Shown: one piece after another, positions 1-12,049 of the stretch | How the letters are laid out: every line of letters starts with the position of its first letter | How positions within the stretch are numbered: position 1 is the first letter of the stretch | Source: Gemmatimonadota bacterium | GTDB taxonomy: Bacteria > Gemmatimonadota > Gemmatimonadetes > Gemmatimonadales > Gemmatimonadaceae | Assembly: GCA_021298395.1 (NCBI GenBank) | Contig: JAJTFH010000009.1 | Location: 1 to 55,316 of the forward strand | Direction of reading: 5' to 3' | DNA length: 55,316 nucleotides | Program-made: the position numbers and the translations under genes | The notes under the pieces: model-generated | The model's database searches: none | What the model was told of the DNA's origin: nothing | What the model saw: the letters and a program-made list of their open reading frames with translations, nothing else

Positions 1-38
1 GTGAAAGCCAATGGAGTGGACATGGCGCGGGAATCTAA

Positions 39-2188
39 TCAGCGCCTCAATGCCCTTCCCACCTCGAGCCCCACATAGAAGTTCTTCCTTGGCGCCGGTT
101 CCACCACACGACCGAAGGCCCCGTTGAGCGTGACCGCCCCGATCAACGGCTGGTCGAGGAGGTTCTGCACCGCCACGAAGGGCTCGACCTCCTGCGCCCC
201 GATCCACCCGCGCCACGAGGCCCTGAGCTGCAGGAGACCGCGGCCCCACCCTGGTACGCGCACGGTGTTCGCATCATTCCCCCAGAGCGCCGACTGGAGC
301 GTATGATCGGCATCGAGCGCGAAGCCCCCGTGCGTGAGGCGCGCGCCGAGACGCACCGAGGTGCGCGGCACACCAGCGAGTCGGTTCCCATCGAGCGTGT
401 CGAGCGCCGGCGCCGGGCGCGTGGCGGAGGGAATGCGATAGGTCGCGAAGGTGTACTCGGCGCGGGTCCACGCGGTGCGGAGCTCAACGGCCGGGTGCAC
501 CGCCGCCGTCACTCCCACCTCAGCCCCGCGACTTCGTGTGCGTCCCGCATTGCGAAAGAAGGCGCGGCCATCGGTCTCCAGGTACTGGACGATCGCGTCG
601 CGTGCGCGCGCATCGAAGAGCGCGACCTCATACCGCAGGCGCGATCCCCCGACGGCGCCACGCACCCCGACCTCGACGGTCGCGGTCTGCTGTGGCCCAA
701 GCTCGGGGTTGAATCCCCCGAGTCCATCGGGCCGCGCATTGAGCTCGGTGGTGGTCGGCGTCTCGAAGGCGGTCGACCAGTTGAGATAGGGCGAGACCAC
801 AGGATGCGGACGGACCACGACACCCAGATGCCCACTCCACGCCTGCAACGCGCGCGTGCCCGAATCACCATCACCGTCGCCGGCGAAGCGATCGTCCACG
901 GCGAAGGTGAGATGATCGAGTCGCCCTCCGGCGCTCACCGTCATCCACGCCCGTGGGTCGACGAGCCACTGCACGAAGGGCCCGACACTCGTGACGATCT
1001 CGCGCTGCTCGAGGAGGAGCGTGTCCGTTGGAAGGTCACGCGCTCCTGCCGTGGAGCGCCAGTTGCGCCGCCAATCGCGCGAGCGCTGCACGTCCAATCC
1101 GCCCGTGAGGTGACCGAGCAATGCCCCCTCCCCGAGCGCGTGCGTGACCTCGCCTCGTGCACCAGTGACGACGCGATCGATCGTCGAGTAGATCCCGTTC
1201 GTCGGTCCCGCGGGCGCAGGTGGCGGCGTCGCGAGTGGATTGTCCACGGTGCGCCCCTGTCCGTACAGACTCACACTCCACGATCGCCGCGTGTCCCCGC
1301 CACGGAGTCGCGCCGAGAGGTGCCGCTGCGAAATCGCCCGTCGCGCGCCTCGTCGCACGTTCGCGAGGGCCGCGGTGTCGGGATTGAGCGCGTACTCTGC
1401 AACCGTCAGCGCACCGGGATTGAAGGCCGTCGGCGTCTCGGCGAGTCCCGCGCGGAGCTCAAGGACACGTTCTCCTCCGAAGGACCGATCGAGCGCGAGC
1501 GAGAGCTGGTCCGTCACGAAGGCGCTGTGCTGCCGGAACCCATCGGACGAGGTCCGCGAGAGGGAAAGCGCCCCGAGGCTCGCACCGCCACGCCCACTCA
1601 GGCGCAGCTGTGATTTGCGCAGCCCGAACGAGCCCTGCAACAGTCGGGCCGTCACCCCGAGGGGATCAGGCGCGGAGAGATCGGTGGTGAAGCTGAGCAC
1701 GCCCCCCGATCCATTGCCGTACAGCGCCGAGGCCGACCCGCGGAGGACCTCCACGCGAGCGATCGCGGCGAGATCGATGTTCGTGAGCTGACTCTGCCCA
1801 TCGGGAAGGGACTGCGGGATCCCGTCGAGGAGGACCTTCACCCCACGCACGCCGAAGTTCGCGCGGCTCCCCGCCCCGCGGATCGAGAGGCGTTGATCGA
1901 CGGCGGCGTTGTAGCGATTGGCGATCACGACGCCGGGGATGTTGGCGAGCGCCTCATCGATGCCGATCGTCGCCTGCCCGCGGCGGAGGTCGCGGAGCGT
2001 CTGCGTCCCCACGGCCCACGGGACGCGGGGGAGCGCCTGCGCCCGCCCCGTCACCGTGACCTGCACCGGCGCGATGACCTGCGCGCGAACCGAATCGCGT
2101 CGCGTGGAATCAACCTGCGCCCCCACGGGCATCACGCCGACGATCAGTGCGCTCACCGCACCGATCCCCCACCATCCGACCCGATGCA

Positions 2189-2189
<1 letters not shown>
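39..2189 (-). CDS. TonB-dependent outer-membrane receptor
   Basis: Predicted outer-membrane beta-barrel receptor of 716 residues that would import a ligand (siderophore, metal complex or organic nutrient; not identifiable) using TonB energy. The start was placed at ATG 2189 because it opens a clear signal peptide (MHRVGWWGIG..., cleavage near PVGAQ). The plug domain follows, with IDEALANIPGV, RGAGSRANFGVRG and VEVLRGSASALYGNGSGGV, which are typical TonB-plug motifs. The rest is beta-strand rich and ends in an aromatic/basic tail (NFYVGLEVGRALRR). The start codon overlaps the stop of the upstream kinase gene by one base (TGATG), so translation is probably coupled to it. The frame remains open upstream of this ATG, but that part has no signal peptide and lies inside the kinase gene. 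Confidence 0.92.
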
Positions 2190-3929
<1,740 letters not shown>

Positions 3930-3943
<14 letters not shown>

Positions 3944-6900
3944 CGGGCGCGAAAGATATCTCGTGGTCCATCGGCGCCGCGGCGAGCCGCACCGTCAGCG
4001 TCGTCCCGCGTCCGGCCTCGCTCACGGCCGTGATCGTACCGCCCCACCGCTCCACCAACCGACGACTCACCGCGAGGCCCAGCCCGCTTCCGCTGGTGCG
4101 CGTGGAGAAGTGCGGCTCGAAGATCCGCTGGAGCATCGCCGCGTCGATGCCCTGGCCGTCGTCGGTCACGGTCACGGTGGCCCCGCCCTCCGACGCGGCG
4201 GTGATGACGAGTCGCACGGTGCGCGCCTGCGCCAAGCGCGCGTTCTCGAGCAGGTTCATCAGCACGTCGCGCAGTGCCCGCTCCTGCGCCGCCACCAAGA
4301 TCGTCTGCTCGGGGATCTCACCCTGCCACACGACCTCACTGGCCCCGAGCCGCTCGAGCACCAGGAGATCCCGTGCGACCGCCGCGACATCCACCGCCAC
4401 CGGCGCGGCATCCTCGAGCGGCGCGAGCCCATAGCGACTGAAGGCGCGCGCGATCTCGTCGAGTCGGTCGATCTCCGCGAGGATCCGCGCGGTGTTGGTC
4501 TCGAGCACCGCATCGAAGTCCACCCGACCATCCTGCCGCGCGCGGCGCAGATGCTGCACGCCCAGGCGGATCGGGGTGAGGGGGTTCTTGATCTCGTGCG
4601 CCACCTGCCGCGCCATCTCGCCCCACGCGAGCACGCGCTCCGCACGTACCAGCTCGCGCCGACTCTCGGCGAGCTCCACCGTCATGCGGTCGAAGGCGCG
4701 GAAGACCGGCACGAACTCCGAGGGCGGGGTCTCGATGGGTGCGGGGGCGCCCTCGCCGCGCGCGAGGGTCAGCGCACGTTGCCGCAACGCACGGATAGGA
4801 CGCGAGAGCTGCCGAGCCCCGACCCCGCTCGCCGCCAACGCGATCAACCCCCCGAGGCTCAGCGCGAAGAGGAGGAAGATCGTGAGATCGTCACGTTGCC
4901 GATCGACGAGCCGATCATCGAGCCGGGCCGGCGCGGCGAGGACGAGGGCGGTCCCATCGGGGGAGAGCGCGGCGCGATAGCCGAGGCGGACCACCTCCCC
5001 ACCCACCGAGGTGAGCGCGCCCGCCGAGGGTTCCTCTCCCTGGGCGAGGGTCAGGGCCACCTCCGCCGGCAACAATCGCCCCAGCGGGGCAAGCGCATCG
5101 AGGAGCGGATCGCTCGTGGAGGCGAGGATCCCGTCGGCGTAGAGGAAGAGGGGGGTCTCGAAGCGGGTCGCCGCGGCCGAGAGCTCGTCGGCGGAGGCGG
5201 CGGCCGCGATCCCGCGCAACGTCTCGCGCACGACGAGGTCGCGTCGCTGCGCATCCTCCACCTGGAGGCGTTGGAACGACCACCACCCGAAGAGCGCCGA
5301 GGGAATCACGAAGGCCGCGAAGAGCGCGCCAGAGAGTCGGAAGCGGAAACTTCGCAGCAGCTCGGGGCGCCGCTGGCGCCACCAGCGCGGGAGCAGCCCA
5401 TCGGCGACGAGCACGAGGATCCAGAGCGTCCCGAGGATCGCGAGGTCGAGGAAGACGAGGAGGGTGCCGCGCATCACGAGCGCATCGAGCGATCGCAGCT
5501 CCACGGTCGCATGGATGCGCCGCGTCTGCGTCTCACCCGCCGGGAGATACCAATCACCGTGCAGCTCGGTCCCGTCGCGCTCCCAGCGCTGGGAGATCGC
5601 GGCGGGGACCGGGAGTCGTGGGGTCTGGCCGAGGCTCAAACGATACGGGTGATCGATGGTGGGCGGGGTCGAGAATCCGAGGAGCGCCCCGAAGGCGTCG
5701 GGGCGCACGAGCGAGCTCGCGGGCGCGAGGACCACGGTGGTCACCGTGCCGTCGGCATGCGGCACGGCGAGGACCAGATGGCGCCCCGGTTCGCCTTCGA
5801 CCTCGCGGATGAAGGCGGCCCCGGTCTCACGCGCCTCGTCGGCGAATCGCTCGACCCCCGCGGTGATCCCCGGGGCACGGCGCACCCGCAGCTCCGCGAG
5901 CAGTCCCCCGCTGGGATCCCACGACGCGACCTCCGCTGGGCGCGACGCGGCGGCGAGATCGGTGGGGGTGTACGCCTCCAACAACTCGACGCGCGTCCGT
6001 GCCGCTCCCCGCGGATCGAGCCGCTGCGCATAGCGCTCCAAGAGCGTGATCCCCGTCGGATCGCTCGCGGTGAGGCTCCGGATATCCGCGGCGGCGAGCG
6101 TCACACGGTCGCGCACGGTGGCGACCCAGATGGTCGCCACCGATCCGCAGGCGGCGACGATCGCCACCGGGAGCACCAGGGTACGACGCCGCTTGGTGAG
6201 GGCCAGCGCGACGGTCGCGGCGATCCAGAGCAGGGGGAAAGTGGCGGGGAGTCGACCCGGCCCCGTGAGGACGAGCGGCGTGAGGATCGCGGCGACGATG
6301 GCGATCGCGGGCGCGACCCATCGGGGCATACCGATCCAGTCGCGCACGATCGGCCGACCGGCCGCCACCCCGGCGAGGAGCACCGTCACCGCGGCGAGGA
6401 AGATCGGGACCTGCCAGGCGACCCAGAGGGAGAGGGGGATCCCCGTGGCCGGCACCTGGATCCCCCGCGCGAGCTCCCGAAGGACGAAGGGACCGATCCC
6501 CGCGACCAGGAGGACGAGCCCCAAAGCCATTCGGCGGCTCCGCGGACGGATCCCCTTGCGTCTGATGGTCAGCAGCCCGAGCAGGGCGAGGGCGCTCCCG
6601 ATCGCGAGCGCCGCCGCCGTCCCGGTGAACGGCCCACCGAAGGCCGTGAAGTAGACGACCGGATCGAACCAGACCGAGCGGTTCGAGAAGGTGTTGAACG
6701 GGGTGAGGAGTACCATGCCGACCAGGACCCCGAGGGTCGCGACGCGTGGGCCCACCCCACGACCGCGGTGCCAGACCTTCGCGATGGCCACGAGCGCGAG
6801 GAGGGCAAGCAACACCACCACATTCCAGCGTACCCGCTCCATGGTCGTGAGCTCTCGGGCATCGCGCGAGGCCATCGCCCCACGCGCGGCGAGGATCGGG

Positions 6901-7616
6901 CGCCTCGCCACCTCGAGCACGACCGCCCCTGGCACCCCCGCCGCCGCCGCGACCTCCCCGTACACGAAGTCTTCGGCGTCTACCGAGGTCAGGGTCCGGT
7001 CGAGCGGGCGACTCAACCCGAGGGCGGGCGCGGCGCCGTGCAGGAGTGTCGTCGCCACCCCGAGGCGGTCCCCATCGAGATGCGCGGCATACAGCACCAC
7101 ATAGAACGGCGTGACGATCGCCCCCACCGGGCCCCGCAAGGAATCGAGCGAGACCACCAGGCGACCGCTCCAGGCGAAGGGTCGCCCCGCCTGTGCGACG
7201 ATGACGGCCCGATCGACCGCCGAGGGGAGGAGTCCGCCGATCTCCTCAAACGCCGTCGCCCGATCCCGCGAGAGTTGCGTGGCGCGACGCGCCGCCGCCA
7301 CCAGACGCTCCCCCTCGGCGGCGACCTCGACGCGCAACGCCTCCGCCGGCCCCGAGGGCGCCACCATGTCAGGGCTCGCGCGCTCCGTCGACAGCCGATG
7401 GTGGCGCAGCTCGTGCTGCGCCGTCAGCACGACGAGCGCCCATCCCAGCAGTGCCGCGATCGTGCGACGCCGACGCGTCACCGCCCCCCGGCGCAGCTCC
7501 CACGAGAGCACCAGCACCGCACCCGTGAGCGCACCGACCGCGAGGAGCGAGGGGGTGCGGACCCAGAGCGCGCCGGAGAGGAGGATGATCCAGATCGCGA
7601 GGAGCGAGGGCGTCAC
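3930..7616 (-). CDS. Large multi-TM sensor histidine kinase (NtrY-like)
   Basis: Very large (1228 aa) membrane sensor kinase. The N-terminal half has many hydrophobic segments (about 5-30, 50-70, then a block of roughly eight between 255 and 545), followed by an extracytoplasmic stretch, two more TM helices around 715-780, a second extracytoplasmic loop and a final TM. A HAMP-like linker (LSRPIRALRQRALTLARGEG) leads to the kinase core. HisKA H-box is MARQVAHEIKNPLTPIRLG with the phospho-acceptor at about H1007; the ATPase has N box (LMNLLENAR), DDGQGI and GSGLGLAVSRR. The H-box and HAMP layout resemble NtrY. GTG 7616 lies 6 bases after TATCTT, supporting this start. No response regulator is adjacent; the next genes encode a Ser/Thr kinase and a TonB receptor. 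The ligand is unknown. Confidence 0.9.
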
Positions 7617-7622
7617 GCGAGG

Positions 7623-7628
7623 AAGATA
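7623..7628 (-). promoter_or_regulatory. -10-like hexamer TATCTT, leaderless start of histidine kinase
   Basis: TATCTT followed by exactly six bases and then GTG 7616. At usual -10 geometry transcription would begin on the start codon. No good -35 is visible. The divergent gene at 7695 has the mirror arrangement. Confidence 0.6.
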
Positions 7629-7682
7629 CCCCGCCCCTCATCGAAGGGCTCCCGCCCCCCGGTCGGTCGCCTGCCCCTCAGC

Positions 7683-7688
7683 TAGATT
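7683..7688 (+). promoter_or_regulatory. -10-like hexamer TAGATT
   Basis: TAGATT, six bases, then ATG 7695. It forms a divergent promoter pair with TATCTT at 7623-7628 in a 78-base intergenic region. Confidence 0.6.
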
Positions 7689-7694
7689 TGCCGG

Positions 7695-8375
7695 ATGGTC
7701 CGGCGCATCTCGCTCCTCATCCTCGCACTCCTGCTCCCGCTGGTGGCGGAGGGCCAGGTCACCGTGGTGGAAGAGGGGACCTTCTCCCTCCTCCAGCGGG
7801 GGGTGCGTGTCGGACGCGAGGATTTCAGCATCCGACGCGTCCAGAGCTCCTCGGGGACGACGATGATCGCACAGGCGAACGTCACCACCGGGGAGGTGCG
7901 GCGCACCGTCGTCCTGAGCGTCGACTCCGCCGGCTTTCCGCTGCGGTATTCCCACGAGACCTTCCAGGCTGGCCGCTCCGCCGAGAGCGCCACCGGGGAG
8001 TCCCGAGGGAGCCTCTGGTCGGGACGTACCGTGAGCCTCTTGGGCGAATCGGCGCGCGAGTTCCGCCTCCCGCCAGGCACCCTCGCCGGTGACGAGGACC
8101 TCGCGCATCAGGTCTGGTTCCTGCTCCGCTTCCGCACCGAGGGACCGATGGGGCGGTTGGCCCCGCGGGCCTTCGCGCTGCACGAGGTGATCCTCGCCCC
8201 CTCGGGGAGCGAGCTCCTCCGATTCGGCACCGTCGATGTGGCGGCCCAACACTGGGTCATTCGCTCGGGCGACCAGGTGGTCCAAGAGCTCTGGACCGAT
8301 TCGCGAGGCCGCCTGCTCCGCGTGCGCCTCCCCGCCATCGACCTCGACGCGGTGCGCGACGACTTCCCCCGGTGA
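7695..8375 (+). CDS. Secreted hypothetical protein (DUF3108/DUF6134-like)
   Basis: A 226-residue exported protein. Residues 1-20 form a signal peptide (RRISLLILALLLPLVAEGQ). The mature part has the alternating pattern of a beta-sandwich or small-barrel periplasmic protein, with the opening EEGTFSLLQRGVRVGREDF and a later GDQVVQELWTDSRGRLLRVRLP. That last motif resembles the lipid- or heme-binding-like DUF3108/DUF6134 proteins, which often end with a line about residual substrate slope or colour. I cannot name a function. It is divergent from the histidine-kinase operon and 74 bases upstream of the exporter's TolC gene, which has its own hexamer, so it is probably a single-gene unit. The family assignment is tentative; export is well supported. 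Confidence 0.75.
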   Translation: MVRRISLLILALLLPLVAEGQVTVVEEGTFSLLQRGVRVGREDFSIRRVQSSSGTTMIAQANVTTGEVRRTVVLSVDSAGFPLRYSHETFQAGRSAESATGESRGSLWSGRTVSLLGESAREFRLPPGTLAGDEDLAHQVWFLLRFRTEGPMGRLAPRAFALHEVILAPSGSELLRFGTVDVAAQHWVIRSGDQVVQELWTDSRGRLLRVRLPAIDLDAVRDDFPR

Positions 8376-8437
8376 AACACTGGGCGGGACCCGTGCGTAT
8401 GACTCTGCGGGGTCAGCCCCATTCTTTCTCACGAGCC

Positions 8438-8443
8438 TAGGTA
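8438..8443 (+). promoter_or_regulatory. -10-like hexamer TAGGTA before TolC-family gene
   Basis: TAGGTA, six bases, then TTG 8450. It deviates from the TAnnTT pattern at the last base, but the spacing matches and supports the unusual TTG start that opens a good signal peptide. Confidence 0.45.
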
Positions 8444-8449
8444 CCTGCG

Positions 8450-9937
8450 TTGACTCGATCGATTCGTCATCTGTTCGTCGCCCTCTGCCTCACGACCCCG
8501 CTCACGACCCCGCTCGCGGCACAGAGCACGCGGACGACCCTGTCCCTCGCCGAGGCGCTGGACCTCGCCAAGCGGAACAATCCCGCCTACCTGCAGTCGA
8601 TCACCGGGCGGACCCGGGCGAGTGCGGCCCTCCGCTCCGCCTACGGCGCGTTATTGCCGAGCGCCGATGCCTCGATCGGTTCGAGCTTCCGTGAAGGGCG
8701 CCCGCAGTTCTTCGGCGGCCTCGCCTTCGGTGCCACCTCCGACATCGTCTCCTCGAGCTGGGGCGTGGGGGCGAACACGCAGCTGAGCCTCAACACCATC
8801 ACCACCATCCGGCGCGCGAACGCCGCCCTCGATGCCGCCGAGGCGCAGGTCGATGCGGCGCTGTTCAACCTCCGCTCGGGGGTGACGGCGCAGTTCATCG
8901 GGGCGCTGCAGGCGCAGGCCCGCGCCGCGCTGCAGGACTCGCTCGTGGTGCAGCAACAACTCCTCCTCGACCTCGCGAAGGCCCGGGCGGGGGTCGGCCA
9001 GCTCACCTCGCTCGACGTGAAGCGCGCCGAGGTGGGACGGGGGACGCAGCAGGTGGCGGCGCTCCGCGCGCGCAACGCCGCCGCCGTGGCGCGGCTCCAG
9101 CTCTTCCAGCAGATCGGCGTCGCGATGCCCGCCGGTGTCGCCCTCGTCGCCGATCTCCCCGTCGATGCGCCTCGCTTCGTCCTGGATGACCTGCTCAGCA
9201 CCGCCCGCTCAGCGAACCCGACGCTCCGGGCGCTGCAGGCACAGGAGCGGGTCGCCGCCGCCGGCGTGAGTGCCGCGCGCGGGGCCTACACCCCCACCCT
9301 CTCGCTCTCGGCGAATGTCGGCGGGGTGGCCCAGCGCCAGACCGATCTCGCCCCCGCCCTCGCCCAGGGCGCCGCGCAGGCCGCGGCGCAGCGCGCCAGC
9401 TGCCTCACGACTGATTCGGTCCGGGTGGGCGCTGGCCTCCGCTCGATCGGCGCGCAGTGTGCCGCCATCTCGTTCGGACCCGCGCAGGAGGCGGCGATCC
9501 GCGCCGGCAATGCGAGTTCGCCGTTCGACTTCACGCGGAACCCCTACACCCTCTCCATGGGGCTCTCCCTCCCTCTCTTCGACGGCTTCGGGCGCGAGCA
9601 ACGGTTGCAGGAGGCGAACGCCTCCCGGACCGACGCGCGCTACGCGGTCCGACGGCAGGAGCTCGCCCTCACCGCCGAGGTCACCTCGGCCTTCGTGACG
9701 CTGGAGGCGGCGTACGAGACGGTGCAACTCCAGTCCCGCAATGCGGGGACGGCGCGTGAGGCGCTGACCCTCGCCGAACAGCGCTACCGGGTCGGCAGCA
9801 CCACCTTCGTCGACCTCACCACCTCGCGCGCCGAGTATGAACGCGCCGAGACCGATCGCATCGATGCGGTCTATGAATTCCACCGGGCGTTCGCGGCACT
9901 CGAGGCCGCCGCGGGACGCACCCTCCGCCCCAACTGA
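8450..9937 (+). CDS. TolC-family outer-membrane efflux protein
   Basis: 495-residue outer-membrane channel component. It has a signal peptide (residues 1-24, ending PLAAQ) and then two similar long alpha-helical halves of the OEP family. These contain SLAEALDLAKRNNPAYLQSI at the start of the first repeat, a second copy around TARSANPTLRALQAQERVAAAG, and the usual ALTLAEQRYRVGSTTFVDL element near the C-terminus. The start is TTG 8450, because it sits six bases after a -10-like hexamer and opens the signal peptide. It is followed after seven bases by the membrane-fusion gene, so TolC, adaptor and ABC parts form one operon encoding a trans-envelope exporter. The substrate is not predictable from sequence. 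Confidence 0.93.
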   Translation: MTRSIRHLFVALCLTTPLTTPLAAQSTRTTLSLAEALDLAKRNNPAYLQSITGRTRASAALRSAYGALLPSADASIGSSFREGRPQFFGGLAFGATSDIVSSSWGVGANTQLSLNTITTIRRANAALDAAEAQVDAALFNLRSGVTAQFIGALQAQARAALQDSLVVQQQLLLDLAKARAGVGQLTSLDVKRAEVGRGTQQVAALRARNAAAVARLQLFQQIGVAMPAGVALVADLPVDAPRFVLDDLLSTARSANPTLRALQAQERVAAAGVSAARGAYTPTLSLSANVGGVAQRQTDLAPALAQGAAQAAAQRASCLTTDSVRVGAGLRSIGAQCAAISFGPAQEAAIRAGNASSPFDFTRNPYTLSMGLSLPLFDGFGREQRLQEANASRTDARYAVRRQELALTAEVTSAFVTLEAAYETVQLQSRNAGTAREALTLAEQRYRVGSTTFVDLTTSRAEYERAETDRIDAVYEFHRAFAALEAAAGRTLRPN

Positions 9938-9944
9938 GACCGTT

Positions 9945-11234
9945 GTGACCAAGCGAACCAAGATCATCCTCGGCGCCCTCGGCGTCCTCCTCGTGGGGGG
10001 CACCGTCGCCCAGTCCATCGCCAAGAACCGCGCCAAGGCCACCGAGGTGCGCATCGAGGCCGCGGGACTCCAGGACCTGGTGGCCTCCGTGACCGCGAGC
10101 GGGCAGGTCCGCCCCCGCACCAAGGTCGACATCTCCTCCGACATCACCGGTCGTATCACGCGGCTCGCGGTGAAGGACGGCGATACGGTGAAGGAGGGGC
10201 AGTTCCTCCTCCAGATCGACCCCACGCAGTTCGAGGCGCAGGTGCAGCGCGCGGAGGCGGCGCTGGCGAACGCGCGTGCGAGCGCGGCGCAGGCTCGGGC
10301 CAACCTCCTGCAGGCCCGGCGTGACCTCGAGCGGCAGCAGCAGATCCTGAAGACGAACGCCGAGCTCGTCTCCACGCAGGAGATCGAGCGGCTCGAGACG
10401 CAGCTCGAGGTGAACGAGGCGCTCGTGGAGGCAGCGAGCGAGAACGTCAAGCAGGCCGAGGCCTCGCTCAAGGACGCGCGCTTCCAGCTCTCGCGCACGA
10501 CGATCTACGCCCCGATGACGGGGCGCGTCACGCGCCTCAACGTCGAGGTCGGTGAGACGGCGATCATGGGCACGCTGAACAAGGATGCGGCGACCCTCCT
10601 CACGATCTCCGACATGAGCATCCTCGAGACCAAGGTGAAGGTCGACGAGACCGACGTGAGCCGGATCGGCGTCGGCGACACCGCCCTGGTGCAGATCGAT
10701 GCCTTCCCCGACACCACCTTCCGGGGTGAGGTGGTCGAGATCTCGAACAGTTCGGTCCGCGCGGCCGGGGCCGCCGCCGCCTCGACCGATCAGGCGATCG
10801 ACTACGAGGTCACGGTGCGGATCCTGAATCCCCCGCCCTCCACGCGCCCTGACTTCTCGTCGACGGCGAAGATCATCACCGACACGCGCACCCAGGTGCT
10901 CGCGATCCCGATCATCGCCCTCACCGTCCGTGAGGATGCGGCGCAGGCCCAGCAGGACTCCGCCGCGGGGCCGCGACAGACGGGACCCGCCGTGCAGGTC
11001 GGGAAGCGGGACGTGGAAGGGGTCTTCGTCGTGAACACCGACAACACCGTGACCTTCCGCCCCGTCAAGGTGGGGATCGCCGGCGAGAAGCACTTCGAGG
11101 TGATCCGCGGGCTCGAGCCGGGGGAGCGGATCGTCGCCGGGACGTATCAGGCGATCCGCGAGCTCAAGGACGGCCAGCTCGTGAAGGAACAAGAGCAGAC
11201 GACGCCCACCGTGGCGAAGGAGAAGAAGGAATGA
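9945..11234 (+). CDS. Membrane-fusion (HlyD/MacA-type) periplasmic adaptor
   Basis: 429-residue adaptor linking the inner-membrane ABC parts to the TolC channel. GTG 9945, seven bases after the TolC stop, was chosen over an in-frame ATG at 9837 that lies inside the TolC gene. An N-terminal TM anchor (about 6-22, [15 protein letters not shown]) is followed by the first half of the lipoyl-like domain ([20 protein letters not shown]), a long coiled coil (about 75-175) and the second lipoyl half with [16 protein letters not shown]. The beta-barrel ([19 protein letters not shown]) and membrane-proximal domains come last. A short polar insertion ([17 protein letters not shown]) interrupts the C-terminal domain. 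The stop overlaps the ATPase start by four bases (ATGA), which indicates tight coupling. Confidence 0.93.
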   Translation: MTKRTKIILGALGVLLVGGTVAQSIAKNRAKATEVRIEAAGLQDLVASVTASGQVRPRTKVDISSDITGRITRLAVKDGDTVKEGQFLLQIDPTQFEAQVQRAEAALANARASAAQARANLLQARRDLERQQQILKTNAELVSTQEIERLETQLEVNEALVEAASENVKQAEASLKDARFQLSRTTIYAPMTGRVTRLNVEVGETAIMGTLNKDAATLLTISDMSILETKVKVDETDVSRIGVGDTALVQIDAFPDTTFRGEVVEISNSSVRAAGAAAASTDQAIDYEVTVRILNPPPSTRPDFSSTAKIITDTRTQVLAIPIIALTVREDAAQAQQDSAAGPRQTGPAVQVGKRDVEGVFVVNTDNTVTFRPVKVGIAGEKHFEVIRGLEPGERIVAGTYQAIRELKDGQLVKEQEQTTPTVAKEKKE

Positions 11235-12040
11235 GTCCGGATCTGATGGACGCCCCGGCGGGGACGACCCCCGAGCGGCAGGTGGTGATGGCCGCGGTCG
11301 GCCAGGCGCCGAGCGCCGAGTGGGTGATCGTCACCCGCGGCCTCACGCGCGAGTATGACATGGGAGGGGAGATCGTGCGTGCCCTCCGTGGCGTGGACCT
11401 CGCTGTCAAGCGCAACGAATACGTCGCGATCATGGGCCCCTCGGGCTCGGGGAAGTCGACCCTCATGAACATCGTCGGGTGCCTCGACACCCCGAATGAG
11501 GGGGAGTACTGGCTCAACGGCCAGCTCGTGTCGACGATGCAGGACGACGCCCTCGCGCGCGTCCGGAACAAGGAGATCGGCTTCGTCTTCCAGACCTTCA
11601 ACCTCCTCCCCCGCGCCTCGGCGCTTGCCAACGTCGAGCTCCCGCTGGTCTATGCGGGGGTGCCGGCGGCGGAGCGGAAGCGTCGGGCCATGGAGGCGCT
11701 GGAGAAGGTGCAGCTCGGCCAGCGTGTGCATCACCGGCCCAACGAGCTCTCCGGCGGCCAGCGGCAGCGCGTCGCCATCGCACGGGCCCTCGTGAACGAC
11801 CCGTCGATCCTCCTCGCCGACGAGCCGACGGGGAACCTCGACTCGAACACCTCCGAGGAGATCATGAAGGTGTTCGAGCACCTCGCCGACTCCGGACAGA
11901 CGGTGATCATGGTGACGCACGAGCCCGACATCGCCTCGCATGCGCGGCGCGTGGTCGTGCTCCGGGACGGTCGGATCGCGAGCGACGAGACCAAGGCCCA
12001 GTTCGCCGCGCGCATCGGCGCGGGACCGACGGCGCACTAG
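11231..12040 (+). CDS. MacB/LolD-type ABC transporter ATPase
   Basis: 269-residue nucleotide-binding subunit. Walker [10 protein letters not shown] (69-77), Q loop in [11 protein letters not shown], signature LSGGQRQR, Walker B/D loop [13 protein letters not shown] and H-loop VMVTHEP are all intact. The family is the MacB/LolD/FtsE group, which powers FtsX-fold permeases that act as mechanotransmitters. Unlike E. coli MacB, the ATPase is a separate protein here. It is the only ATPase in the cluster, yet four permease genes follow, so it probably serves all of them. About 30 residues precede the usual ATPase start; a later start is possible, but ATG 11231 gives the ATGA overlap with the adaptor gene. 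Confidence 0.94.
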   Translation: MSPDLMDAPAGTTPERQVVMAAVGQAPSAEWVIVTRGLTREYDMGGEIVRALRGVDLAVKRNEYVAIMGPSGSGKSTLMNIVGCLDTPNEGEYWLNGQLVSTMQDDALARVRNKEIGFVFQTFNLLPRASALANVELPLVYAGVPAAERKRRAMEALEKVQLGQRVHHRPNELSGGQRQRVAIARALVNDPSILLADEPTGNLDSNTSEEIMKVFEHLADSGQTVIMVTHEPDIASHARRVVVLRDGRIASDETKAQFAARIGAGPTAH

Positions 12041-12049
12041 CGCTCGCAC

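Noticed and set aside
1-38. Possible gene end or terminator at the left edge
   Set aside because: Only 38 bases precede the TonB receptor stop; no hairpin or coding evidence can be judged.
8409-8420. GGGG-TCAG-CCCC stem followed by a T-rich stretch as terminator of the hypothetical gene
   Set aside because: Only four base pairs; too weak to call in GC-rich sequence.
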